A stretch of DNA of 35,458 nucleotides. Origin: Paenibacillus sp. (lineage in GTDB: Bacteria; Bacillota; Bacilli; Paenibacillales; YIM-B00363). Location: positions 1-35,458 of the forward strand of contig NZ_DASQNA010000020.1 of assembly GCF_035645195.1 (NCBI RefSeq), read 5' to 3'. Each line of letters begins with the position of its first letter. Positions within the stretch are counted from its first letter, which is position 1. Below are positions 24,156 through 31,528 of this stretch, piece after piece. A program made the position numbers and the translations under genes. A model generated the notes under the pieces. The model saw only the letters and a program-made list of their open reading frames with translations. It did not search any database and was not told the DNA's origin.

Positions 24156-25394
24156 ATGAGCATGCAAGCTGTCGAAATGGAGCAAGAGGTCGTTGTCGTA
24201 GGTGCAGGTCCCGGAGGCGTCGTCATGGCGTATTTGCTGGCGAGGAGCGGCGTTAAGGTCGCGCTTCTGGAACGCCATGTTCAGCTCGATCGGGAATTCC
24301 GCGGGTACTTCTTTCAGCCGCTCGTCGTGAAGCTGCTCGACGAAATGGGGCTGCTGCAAGGTTTGCTCGAGAAGGAACATTACAAAACCGGTTCGTTCCG
24401 GTTCATCGATCGGAAGAAGGAGCTGTTTTCCGTTAATTTCTTCGAGCTTAAGCCGCCTTACGATTACGGCTTGCTGATGCATCAGCCGCTGTTTCTGCAA
24501 TACATGATCGATCAGGCGTCGAAGTTCGATACGTTCACATACTTGAGCGGCACGCGGGCCGCGGAGCTGCTGACGGAGAACGGCGCCGTCGCGGGAATCA
24601 AAGCGCTTAAGGGCAAAGAGGAGCTCTTCCTTCGGAGCAAGCTGGTCGTCGGCGCGGACGGGCGATACTCGACGATTCGGAAGCTGGCGGGCATCGAGAT
24701 GGAGCAGGAATCGCATACGCTCGATTTTCTATGGTTCGATCTCCCCGGGCAGCCGGAAGGGCAGACGGGCAACATCCAAATTCAAATCGAAGAGGAAGGC
24801 ATGTTGATTTACACGCCGAAAGGCGCGGAGGTGACGCAGGTCGGCTGGGTGATCCCGAAAGGGACGTATGCGGAGATTCGCAGCAAGGGGCTGGAAGCGT
24901 TCAAGAAGCAGGTGGCCGCCGTCGATCCGAAAATTGGTCCGCTCCTCGAGCATTTGCAAGATTTCAAGCAGGTATCGGTACTGGACATTCAAGTCGCGAT
25001 GGCGAAGCAATGGGTGCGGAACGGCTTGATGCTGATCGGCGACGCAGCGCACATCGCGTCCCCGTTCTCCGGTCAGGGCAATTCGCTGGCGATTCAGGAC
25101 GCGGTCGTGGCGCACGGCGTGCTCATGCGGGCGCTGCGCGACGCGAAGGGCCCGATTCCCGCGGACATGATGGCGGAATTCGAGCGCACGCGCCGCGGGC
25201 CGGTCGAGAAAATCAAAAAAATCCAACGGATGCAGGCGAAAATGATTTCGATCCGCCATCCGCTGTTCGTCCGCTTCCGCCGTACAATGCTGCCGATCGT
25301 TCGCAGAACGCCGCTGTTCAAAAAAATGCGCGACACGATCGCGATGGGGGCGGCGCCGGTCCGGGTGCACGAGGAATATCGTAAAGCGAAATAA
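24156..25394 (+). CDS. FAD-dependent oxidoreductase / group A flavin monooxygenase
   Basis: A 412-residue flavoprotein of the p-hydroxybenzoate hydroxylase fold, which would hydroxylate or oxidise a small, probably aromatic or lipophilic, substrate with NAD(P)H and oxygen. The dinucleotide motif VVVVGAGPGG is at 12-21, with the Arg following strand 2 in LLERHVQLDREFRG. The DG motif is seen as LVVGADGRYSTIRKLAG and the GD motif as MLIGDAAHIASPFSGQGNSLAIQDA. There is no signal peptide or membrane helix. The ATG has AAAGGAGAGG about eight bases upstream. Operator copy 2 sits before it, so it belongs to the TetR regulon. The substrate is unknown; geranylgeranyl reductase-like enzymes share the same fold and cannot be ruled out. 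Confidence 0.9.
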   Translation: MSMQAVEMEQEVVVVGAGPGGVVMAYLLARSGVKVALLERHVQLDREFRGYFFQPLVVKLLDEMGLLQGLLEKEHYKTGSFRFIDRKKELFSVNFFELKPPYDYGLLMHQPLFLQYMIDQASKFDTFTYLSGTRAAELLTENGAVAGIKALKGKEELFLRSKLVVGADGRYSTIRKLAGIEMEQESHTLDFLWFDLPGQPEGQTGNIQIQIEEEGMLIYTPKGAEVTQVGWVIPKGTYAEIRSKGLEAFKKQVAAVDPKIGPLLEHLQDFKQVSVLDIQVAMAKQWVRNGLMLIGDAAHIASPFSGQGNSLAIQDAVVAHGVLMRALRDAKGPIPADMMAEFERTRRGPVEKIKKIQRMQAKMISIRHPLFVRFRRTMLPIVRRTPLFKKMRDTIAMGAAPVRVHEEYRKAK

Positions 25395-25412
25395 AACGCG
25401 AACAGGGAGGCG

Positions 25413-26408
25413 CTAAGCCGTGCTTCCCCGAATCGCCAAACGATGCGTCACGTTCGAATGCTGGGGAACCTCGGGTTCCCCTTTTATCATTTTCAGCAGC
25501 TTGCGCGTCGCCGTCATGCCGATCTCCTCAGCCGAGTACTCGACCGTCGATAGCTTCGGCCGGACCATCGTCGAGACGTAGCTGCCGTCGAACCCGAAGA
25601 TGGAGATATCGTCGGGGACGCGGAGGCCGCGATCCATGGCGCAATTCATCGCCCCGATCGCCATCCAGTCCGTCGCGCAGAAGACCGCCGTCGGCATGGA
25701 GCCCGCGGCGATGATCCGGCTCATCGCTTCATACCCGTCCTCCACGGCTAGACCGCTTTCCGCGATCCGCTCCTCGCGCAGCGGAATGCCCGCATCCGCT
25801 AACGCCTGCCGGTAGCCCAAATACCGATGTCCGCCGATCGCCATTTCGCCGGACCCGCGAATCATCGCGATGTCCCGATGCCCCCGCTGAAGGAGATACG
25901 TCACCGCCTCGTAGGAAGCCATCACGTTATCGACGTGGACGGACGGAATGGAAGGCACCGTCGACGTTTGGCCGACGAGAATGCACGGAATGCCGGAGTT
26001 GCCCAAGACACCGACATGTTCGCCGCCGAACTGGGAGCCTGCAAAAATGATGCCGTGCGCCCCGATGTCCCGGAACCGGCGCAGGTAGTGGAGTTCGCTT
26101 TCGATCGCTTCGTTCGTAATGCCGATCATTACATCGTAACCGTATATTTTCGCGACGGCGTTGATGCCCGCGATGTAATCGTTAACGACGGTATTAATAT
26201 GCTGCGGCATGATCGCTCCGATCAGGGAGGATTCGTTTTTTCCTGACAAGTGTGAAATCATGCCCGCCCGGTAGTTCGTCTGCTTCATGGCCTCGAGCAC
26301 CCGTTTGCGAACGTCCTCGTTGACGGGCTTGCTGTTGTTGATCACTCGGGACACCGTCGAAATCGAGACGCCGGCCATGTCGGCGATATCTTTGATCGTT
26401 ACTTTCAC
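25413..26408 (-). CDS. LacI-family transcriptional regulator
   Basis: A 331-residue repressor. It starts with the classical LacI headpiece (VTIKDIADMAGVSISTVSRVIN, SKPVNEDVRKRVLEAMKQTNY), followed by the type I periplasmic-binding-like sugar-sensing core (SSLIGAIMPQHINTVVNDYIAG, GIIFAGSQFGG, VHVDNVMASYEAV, AVFCATDWMAIGAMNC, DISIFGFDGSYV, LSTVEYSAEEIG). The GTG at 26408 was chosen because family similarity begins there; AAGGGTG lies just upstream. The frame stays open to 26522, but that extension would run over the operators. It is divergent from the alpha-glucoside operon, whose control region holds two AT-rich palindromes that suit this protein. The inducer is probably a malto- or isomalto-oligosaccharide, by context. 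Confidence 0.93.
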   Translation of the reverse strand: MKVTIKDIADMAGVSISTVSRVINNSKPVNEDVRKRVLEAMKQTNYRAGMISHLSGKNESSLIGAIMPQHINTVVNDYIAGINAVAKIYGYDVMIGITNEAIESELHYLRRFRDIGAHGIIFAGSQFGGEHVGVLGNSGIPCILVGQTSTVPSIPSVHVDNVMASYEAVTYLLQRGHRDIAMIRGSGEMAIGGHRYLGYRQALADAGIPLREERIAESGLAVEDGYEAMSRIIAAGSMPTAVFCATDWMAIGAMNCAMDRGLRVPDDISIFGFDGSYVSTMVRPKLSTVEYSAEEIGMTATRKLLKMIKGEPEVPQHSNVTHRLAIRGSTA

Positions 26409-26484
26409 CCGCGTCACACCCTTCTGACTTTGCGCTCGTTCCCCACATGATAGCATGCAAGGGCGGGGGAAGCTATCATTCGTC

Positions 26485-26500
26485 GGGAAAATATTTTCAC
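26485..26500. promoter_or_regulatory. Putative LacI-family operator O1
   Basis: GGGAAAATATTTTCAC contains the perfect palindrome GAAAATATTTTC (26487-26498). It lies between the regulator gene and the -35 of the operon promoter, where it could serve both directions. Confidence 0.65.
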
Positions 26501-26509
26501 AAAATACAC

Positions 26510-26538
26510 TTGCGAGAATCAAATTTTCCTACTATAAT
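26510..26538 (+). promoter_or_regulatory. Main promoter of the alpha-glucoside operon
   Basis: TTGCGA (26510-26515) and a perfect TATAAT (26533-26538) are separated by 17 bases. The implied leader is about 140 bases and contains operator O2 and the cre site. Confidence 0.75.
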
Positions 26539-26607
26539 CGGTTTTGCGTCGGAAAACGGCTAGCTATGGACGAGAAAATGTATAATTATTCCCGTTTTTG
26601 CTATCTA

Positions 26608-26622
26608 GGAAAACATTTTCCC
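26608..26622. promoter_or_regulatory. Putative LacI-family operator O2
   Basis: GGAAAACATTTTCCC has exact six-base arms (GGAAAA/TTTTCC) around a CA centre and the same GGAAAA/TTTTC core as O1. The two centres are about 122 bases apart, compatible with a looped repressor or a roadblock. Half sites (AAATTTTCC at 26521, GGAAAACGG at 26551) lie between them. Confidence 0.68.
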
Positions 26623-26632
26623 GCATCTTAGT

Positions 26633-26646
26633 TGACAGCGCTCTCA
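26633..26646 (+). promoter_or_regulatory. Catabolite-responsive element (cre) for CcpA
   Basis: TGACAGCGCTCTCA matches the cre consensus TGWNANCGNTNWCA at every defined position. It overlaps a TTGACA (26632-26637) that could be the -35 of a second promoter, although no good -10 follows at 16-18 bases. CcpA bound here would block elongation or the second promoter when glucose is present. Confidence 0.8.
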
Positions 26647-26685
26647 TTCAATTTTCACATCTTATAAGCAAAGGGAGAAGCACAC

Positions 26686-28002
26686 ATGATGAACACGAAG
26701 AACAGAAAGATCGGCCTTGCACTTGTCACCGCTTTGACGGTACTGCTTGCGGCATGCGGCGGCGGCTCGAATTCCGCGTCGGAAAACGGGACGTCCGGTT
26801 CGACCGATAACGGCGGCGCGAAGCAAGTCACGATTCTGATCACCAACGGCAAAGGCGAAATCGCGGCGCAGTGGGAACAAGCGGCGAAGGATTTCATGGC
26901 GGCGAATCCGGGCATTACGGTCGAAGCGCGTTCGTCCGCGGTCGGCGATCCGCTTAACGTATTCGATATGTTGACGGCTTCGGGCAAAACGGTCACGCTC
27001 GCGATGTTCGATCCGAGCGCGGCGCTCAATAAGTACAAAGACGTCGGCATCGACCTCTCCGGCGAGACGTGGGTAGAGGAAACGGACAGCGAGCTGTTGA
27101 ACGAGCAAGGACAAGTCGTCGGCTTCCCGTTCGCGATCGAAGGCTTCGGTCTCGTTTACAACAAGACGGTCGTGGAGAAAGCGACCGGCGGCGCGTTCGA
27201 TCCGTTCTCCATCAACACGCGCGACAAGCTGGAAGAGCTGTTCAAGCAGCTTCAAGCGTCCGGCGTTCAGTACCCGGTCGCGTACCAAACGGAAAGCTGG
27301 TCGGTCTCGAACCATTACAGCACGCAATTCCTGAACCAAGCGGAAGATCCGAGCGCAATCGTCGCGCAGCTGAAGGAAGGCTCGCTCGATCTGGCCGGCA
27401 ACGAGACGTGGAACGGCTACTACGACACGATGGATCTGCTGAAATCGGCGCCGTACAACAAATACCACGAGCGTCCGCTCGGCACGTACTACGACGACGC
27501 GCACGTCTCCGTGGGCAAAGGCGAGTCCGCGGTGCTGTTTAACGGCAACTGGGCGTTCGATTCGCTCCAGGCGGTCGCAGGCAGCGACTTCGGCTTCATG
27601 CCGGTGCCGGTCGACAACAATCCGGAAAACCCGCTGAACGGCAAAATTTCCGCCGGCCCGACGCAAGTGCTCGTCATCAATAAGAAAGCGACGCCGGAAG
27701 AACAAGAAGCGGCGAAGAAGTTCCTGAACTGGCTCGTGTACGAAGAAGCCGGCCAAGACTTCATCGTCAACAAGGCGCAAATCATCTCCGCTTTCAAGAA
27801 CAACCCGCACAAAGTGACGAACCCGCTGGGCGCGGCGATCGGCGAAGCGATCCAGAACGGCCGCACGATGCCGTTCAGCACGAACTACGTCGTCGCGGAA
27901 GAGTGGAACACGATTATCGGACCGGAAGTGCAGAAATATATCGCCGGCAAACAATCCCGCGAGGATTTGGCGAAATTCATCGAAGGCTACTATAAAAAAT
28001 AA
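26686..28002 (+). CDS. Carbohydrate ABC importer substrate-binding lipoprotein (MalE-like, CUT1)
   Basis: A 438-residue extracellular lipoprotein that delivers oligosaccharides to the permeases encoded downstream. The signal sequence ends in the lipobox LLAAC (Cys24), followed by a Gly/Ser/Asn linker and the extracellular binding fold: VTILITNGKGEIAAQWEQAAKDF, GFPFAIEGFGLVYNKTVVEKA, YPVAYQTESWSV, VSVGKGESAVLFNGNWAFD, DFGFMPVPVDNNPEN and PTQVLVINKKATPEEQEAAKKFLNW. These are typical of family 1 solute-binding proteins. AAGGGAGAAG precedes two adjacent ATGs (26686, 26689), either of which may be used. It heads the operon controlled by the divergent LacI regulator. Alpha-glucosides are the inferred ligand, from the two GH13 enzymes downstream. 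Confidence 0.93.
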   Translation: MMNTKNRKIGLALVTALTVLLAACGGGSNSASENGTSGSTDNGGAKQVTILITNGKGEIAAQWEQAAKDFMAANPGITVEARSSAVGDPLNVFDMLTASGKTVTLAMFDPSAALNKYKDVGIDLSGETWVEETDSELLNEQGQVVGFPFAIEGFGLVYNKTVVEKATGGAFDPFSINTRDKLEELFKQLQASGVQYPVAYQTESWSVSNHYSTQFLNQAEDPSAIVAQLKEGSLDLAGNETWNGYYDTMDLLKSAPYNKYHERPLGTYYDDAHVSVGKGESAVLFNGNWAFDSLQAVAGSDFGFMPVPVDNNPENPLNGKISAGPTQVLVINKKATPEEQEAAKKFLNWLVYEEAGQDFIVNKAQIISAFKNNPHKVTNPLGAAIGEAIQNGRTMPFSTNYVVAEEWNTIIGPEVQKYIAGKQSREDLAKFIEGYYKK

Positions 28003-28016
28003 TCGATACCGGGAAC

Positions 28017-28047
28017 GAACGGGTGAGGGGACGTCCCTTGCCCGTTC
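28017..28047 (+). other. Intercistronic hairpin between binding-protein and permease genes
   Basis: GAACGGGTGAGGG (28017-28029) pairs along its full length, with two G-T pairs, with CCCTTGCCCGTTC (28035-28047) over a GACGT loop. No T run follows. Such structures after binding-protein genes usually protect the upstream mRNA or cause partial termination, so that binding protein exceeds permease. Confidence 0.7.
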
Positions 28048-28087
28048 CCCGTTTCCGGGACATCGACGGATAAGCGGGAGGAGCTTT

Positions 28088-28972
28088 ATGAGAACCGACA
28101 AACATTTCGCAAGCAAGCTTGGCCACCAATTGTTTTTTATGGGGCCGACGATGTTTTTTTTCGCGGTCGCGCTGTTGATTCCGTTCGCCTACGGTTTCTA
28201 TCTCACCTTGACGGGCATCACGTCGCCGGTCAGTCCGGTAGAGTTCGCAGGCCTTAAAAATTATATTGCGGCGTTCCAAGATAAGCAGTTCTGGGATTCG
28301 ATGTGGCTGACGGTCAAATACGTCGCGGCGACGATTTTGTTCGTCAACGTGATCGGCTTCGGCCTCGCGTACCTCGTCACCTCCGGCATTCGGAGCCAAA
28401 ATTTCTTCCGCACCGCCTTCTTTACGCCGAACTTAATCGGCGGCTTGATGCTCGGCTACATTTGGCAGTTCATCTTCGTTCAATCGCTGCCGTCCGTCGG
28501 AGAGACGCTCGGCATCGAGCTGCTTCGGTTGGGCTGGCTCGGCGACGAGGCGCTGGCGTTCTGGGCGCTCGTCATCGTCACGATTTGGCAGTCCGCCGGC
28601 TATATGATGATCATTTTCATCGCCGGCTTGATCAGCGTGCCGAAGGACATCATCGAAGCGTCTTACATCGACGGCGCGAACGGCTGGCAGCGCCTCGTCA
28701 ACATGGTGATGCCGATGATGGTCCCTTCCTTCGTCGTCACCGTTTTCTTGACGCTGAAGAACGCATTCATGGTGTACGACTTGAACTTCTCGCTCACCGA
28801 GGGCGGCCCGTACGGCAGCACGAAGATGGTGTCGATGCACGTCGTCAATAAAGCGTTCATCGAAACGAATTACGGCCTCGGCCAAGCGGAAGCGATTTTG
28901 CTGTTCCTGATCGTCGCCGTAGTTACCGGTTTGCAAGTGTACTTCAGCAAAAAAATGGAGGTGCAGGCGTAA
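28088..28972 (+). CDS. Carbohydrate ABC importer permease, MalF-like (CUT1)
   Basis: A 294-residue membrane subunit with six predicted helices. The first is at LFFMGPTMFFFAVALLIPFAYG. The cytoplasmic EAA loop that docks on the ATPase reads IIEASYIDGANGWQRLVNMVMPMM. There is no extended periplasmic loop, as usual for Gram-positive MalF-type proteins. The ATG has GGGAGGAG about five bases upstream. Its stop overlaps the start of the next permease by one base (TAATG). No ATPase gene accompanies it. Confidence 0.95.
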   Translation: MRTDKHFASKLGHQLFFMGPTMFFFAVALLIPFAYGFYLTLTGITSPVSPVEFAGLKNYIAAFQDKQFWDSMWLTVKYVAATILFVNVIGFGLAYLVTSGIRSQNFFRTAFFTPNLIGGLMLGYIWQFIFVQSLPSVGETLGIELLRLGWLGDEALAFWALVIVTIWQSAGYMMIIFIAGLISVPKDIIEASYIDGANGWQRLVNMVMPMMVPSFVVTVFLTLKNAFMVYDLNFSLTEGGPYGSTKMVSMHVVNKAFIETNYGLGQAEAILLFLIVAVVTGLQVYFSKKMEVQA

Positions 28973-29805
28973 TGTCGATGCGGAAATTGCTTGTTCCTTT
29001 GACGTATCTCATGCTGCTCGCCGCGTTCGTCCTGTTCACGTTCCCGTTTTTCCTCATCATCGTCAACTCGTTCAAGTCGAACGGCGAAATTCTCGAAAGT
29101 CCGTTCTCTTGGCCGACGACGTTCGATCTCGGACATTTCTCGGAAGTGATCCGCATGATGGATTTTTTCGTCACGTTCCGGAATACGTTCGTCATTACGG
29201 GCGTCAGCGTCGCGCTCATTTTGCTCTTCTCCGCGATGACGGCCCACTACTTGGTTCGGCATAACACGAAATTCAATAACGTATTCTTTATGGTGATGGT
29301 CGCGTCGATGATCATCCCGTTCCAGTCGATCATGATTCCGCTCGTTTATATTTACGGGGCGAAGCTCGGGCTGATCGAAGCGGCGCCGATGCCGCTCTTG
29401 ATCGCGCTCTACATCGGCTTCGGCAGCGCGATGTCGGTCTTCATTTACCACGGCTTCATCAAATCGGTTCCGCTCGAGCTCGAGGAGGCGTCGTTCATCG
29501 ACGGCTGCACGAAGCGGCAAAGCTTCTTCAAAATCGTGCTGCCGATCATGGCGCCGACGTCGGTGACGATCGGGATATTGAATGTTCTCTGGATTTGGAA
29601 CGATTACCTGCTTCCGTCGCTCATTTTGGTGCAGGACAAGTATTATACGATGCCGATTAAAATGAAGGTGTTCAACGGGACGTACATGAACAATTGGGAG
29701 CTGCTCATTCCGGCCATTCTGCTCACCATTCTTCCGATCCTCATCGTCTACTTGTTCGGCCAACGGTTTATCATTAAAGGCGTTATGCAGGGAGCGATTA
29801 AATAA
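28972..29805 (+). CDS. Carbohydrate ABC importer permease, MalG-like (CUT1)
   Basis: A 277-residue membrane subunit, partner of the MalF-like protein. The N-terminal helix LLVPLTYLMLLAAFVLFTFPF is followed by the conserved IIVNSFKSNGEI. The EAA loop is seen as ELEEASFIDGCTKRQSFFKIVLP and the C-terminus ends FIIKGVMQGAIK, as in MalG/LacG-type proteins. GGAGGTG, inside the end of the upstream gene, is eight bases before the ATG. The next gene begins on the base after its stop, so the permease pair and the first glucosidase are translationally coupled. Confidence 0.95.
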   Translation: MSMRKLLVPLTYLMLLAAFVLFTFPFFLIIVNSFKSNGEILESPFSWPTTFDLGHFSEVIRMMDFFVTFRNTFVITGVSVALILLFSAMTAHYLVRHNTKFNNVFFMVMVASMIIPFQSIMIPLVYIYGAKLGLIEAAPMPLLIALYIGFGSAMSVFIYHGFIKSVPLELEEASFIDGCTKRQSFFKIVLPIMAPTSVTIGILNVLWIWNDYLLPSLILVQDKYYTMPIKMKVFNGTYMNNWELLIPAILLTILPILIVYLFGQRFIIKGVMQGAIK

Positions 29806-31485
29806 ATGAAAAGAATCTGGTGGAAAGAAGCGGTCGCATATCAAATTTACCCGCGCAGCTTCATGGACAGCAACGGCGACGGGATCGGCGACCTGCAGGG
29901 CGTCATCGGCAAGCTCGATTATTTGAAAGAGCTCGGCATCGACGTCATCTGGATTTGTCCGATTTTCAAGTCGCCGAACGACGATAACGGGTACGATATT
30001 TCGGATTACCAAGACATTATGGACGAATTCGGCACGATGGACGATTTCGACCGGCTGCTGCGGGAGACGCATGCGCGCGGCATGAAGCTCATTCTCGATT
30101 TGGTCATCAACCATACGTCCGACGAGCATCCGTGGTTCATCGAATCGCGTTCGAGCAAGACCAATCCGAAGCGGGATTATTACATCTGGGCCGACCCGAA
30201 GAAGGACGGCTCCGAGCCGAACAATTGGGAGAGCATCTTCGGCGGGTCGGCTTGGAAATACGACGAGCGGACCGGCCAATATTTCATGCATATTTTCTCC
30301 GCGAGACAGCCGGACTTAAACTGGGAAAACCCGGCCGTTCGCCGCGATCTGTACGCGATGGTCAACTGGTGGCTGGACAAAGGGATCGACGGCTTCCGCG
30401 TCGACGCGATTTCTCACATTAAGAAAGTGCCGGGTTTCCCGGACCTGCCGAATCCGAAAAAACTGCGCTACGTTCCCTCGCTCGACGGGCATATGAACCG
30501 CGAAGGCATCCACGAGTTTTTGGACGAGTTGAAGCGCGAAACGTTCGCGAAGTACGACATTATGACCGTCGGCGAAGCGAACGGGGTGAAGGCGGAGAAC
30601 GCCGATCGCTGGGTCGGCGAGAAGAACGGTGCATTCAATATGATCTTCCAGTTCGAGCATTTGGGTCTGTGGGGCAAAAGCGAGGAAGGCGGCTTGGACT
30701 TACCGGCCCTGAAGGAGACGCTCACCCGCTGGCAGAAAGGGCTGGAAGGCGTCGGCTGGAACGCGCTGTTTCTCGAAAACCACGACCAGCCGCGATCCGT
30801 GTCCACATGGGGAGACGACGCGGAGCACTGGGACAAATCCGCGAAGGCGCTCGCGGCCATGTACTTCTTGATGCAGGGGACGCCGTTCATTTATCAAGGT
30901 CAGGAAATCGGCATGACCAACGTGCAGTTCGACTCGATCGACGATTACAATGATGTCGCGATCCGGAACTTGTATGCGATCGAGACGGCGAACGGCAAAA
31001 GCCACGAAGAGATCATGCGCGTGATATGGAAGAACGGCCGCGACAATTCGCGTACTCCGATGCAGTGGAGCGCGGCGCCGAACGCCGGGTTTACGACGGG
31101 CACGCCTTGGCTCAAGGTGAATCCGAACTACGAGCGCATTAACGTCGAGCGCGCGGTCGCGGACCCGGATTCGATTTATCATTTCTATAAGAAGCTAATC
31201 GAACTGCGTAAAGCGAATCCGGTAGCGGTGTACGGCGCATACGATCTGGTTGCGGAGGAGCATGAGCACGTATACGCCTATACGCGAACGTACGGATCTG
31301 CGCGTTGGCTCGTCGTCGTCAACCTGTTCGCGGAGCATACGACGTTCCGGCTGCCGGTCGGCATCGCCTGCGAACGCGCGGAGCTGCTGCTCGCGAATTA
31401 CGAGACGAAGCCCGCGATTTCTCGGGCGGAGCTCAGGAAATTGTCGCTGCGTCCGTATGAAGCACGCGTTTATCGCTTAAGCTGA
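29806..31485 (+). CDS. GH13 alpha-glucosidase, maltase-type signature
   Basis: A 559-residue cytoplasmic alpha-glucosidase of the oligo-1,6-glucosidase/MalL group (GH13_31-like). Region I is DLVINHTSDEHPWF, region II GFRVDAISH with nucleophile Asp200, region III TVGEANG with acid/base Glu257, and region IV FLENHDQPR with Asp327. The N-terminal YPRSFMDSNGDGIGDLQGV calcium-loop segment is intact. The residue after the nucleophile is Ala, as in alpha-1,4-specific maltases, whereas isomaltase-type enzymes carry Val. It should therefore release glucose from imported maltose or maltodextrins; that is inference from one position. The ATG directly follows the permease stop with GGGAG upstream. A close paralog follows 43 bases later. 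Confidence 0.93.
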   Translation: MKRIWWKEAVAYQIYPRSFMDSNGDGIGDLQGVIGKLDYLKELGIDVIWICPIFKSPNDDNGYDISDYQDIMDEFGTMDDFDRLLRETHARGMKLILDLVINHTSDEHPWFIESRSSKTNPKRDYYIWADPKKDGSEPNNWESIFGGSAWKYDERTGQYFMHIFSARQPDLNWENPAVRRDLYAMVNWWLDKGIDGFRVDAISHIKKVPGFPDLPNPKKLRYVPSLDGHMNREGIHEFLDELKRETFAKYDIMTVGEANGVKAENADRWVGEKNGAFNMIFQFEHLGLWGKSEEGGLDLPALKETLTRWQKGLEGVGWNALFLENHDQPRSVSTWGDDAEHWDKSAKALAAMYFLMQGTPFIYQGQEIGMTNVQFDSIDDYNDVAIRNLYAIETANGKSHEEIMRVIWKNGRDNSRTPMQWSAAPNAGFTTGTPWLKVNPNYERINVERAVADPDSIYHFYKKLIELRKANPVAVYGAYDLVAEEHEHVYAYTRTYGSARWLVVVNLFAEHTTFRLPVGIACERAELLLANYETKPAISRAELRKLSLRPYEARVYRLS

Positions 31486-31528
31486 AGGTAGTCGAAATCG
31501 AAGAACGCACCCCGGGAGGAAAGCGGCG

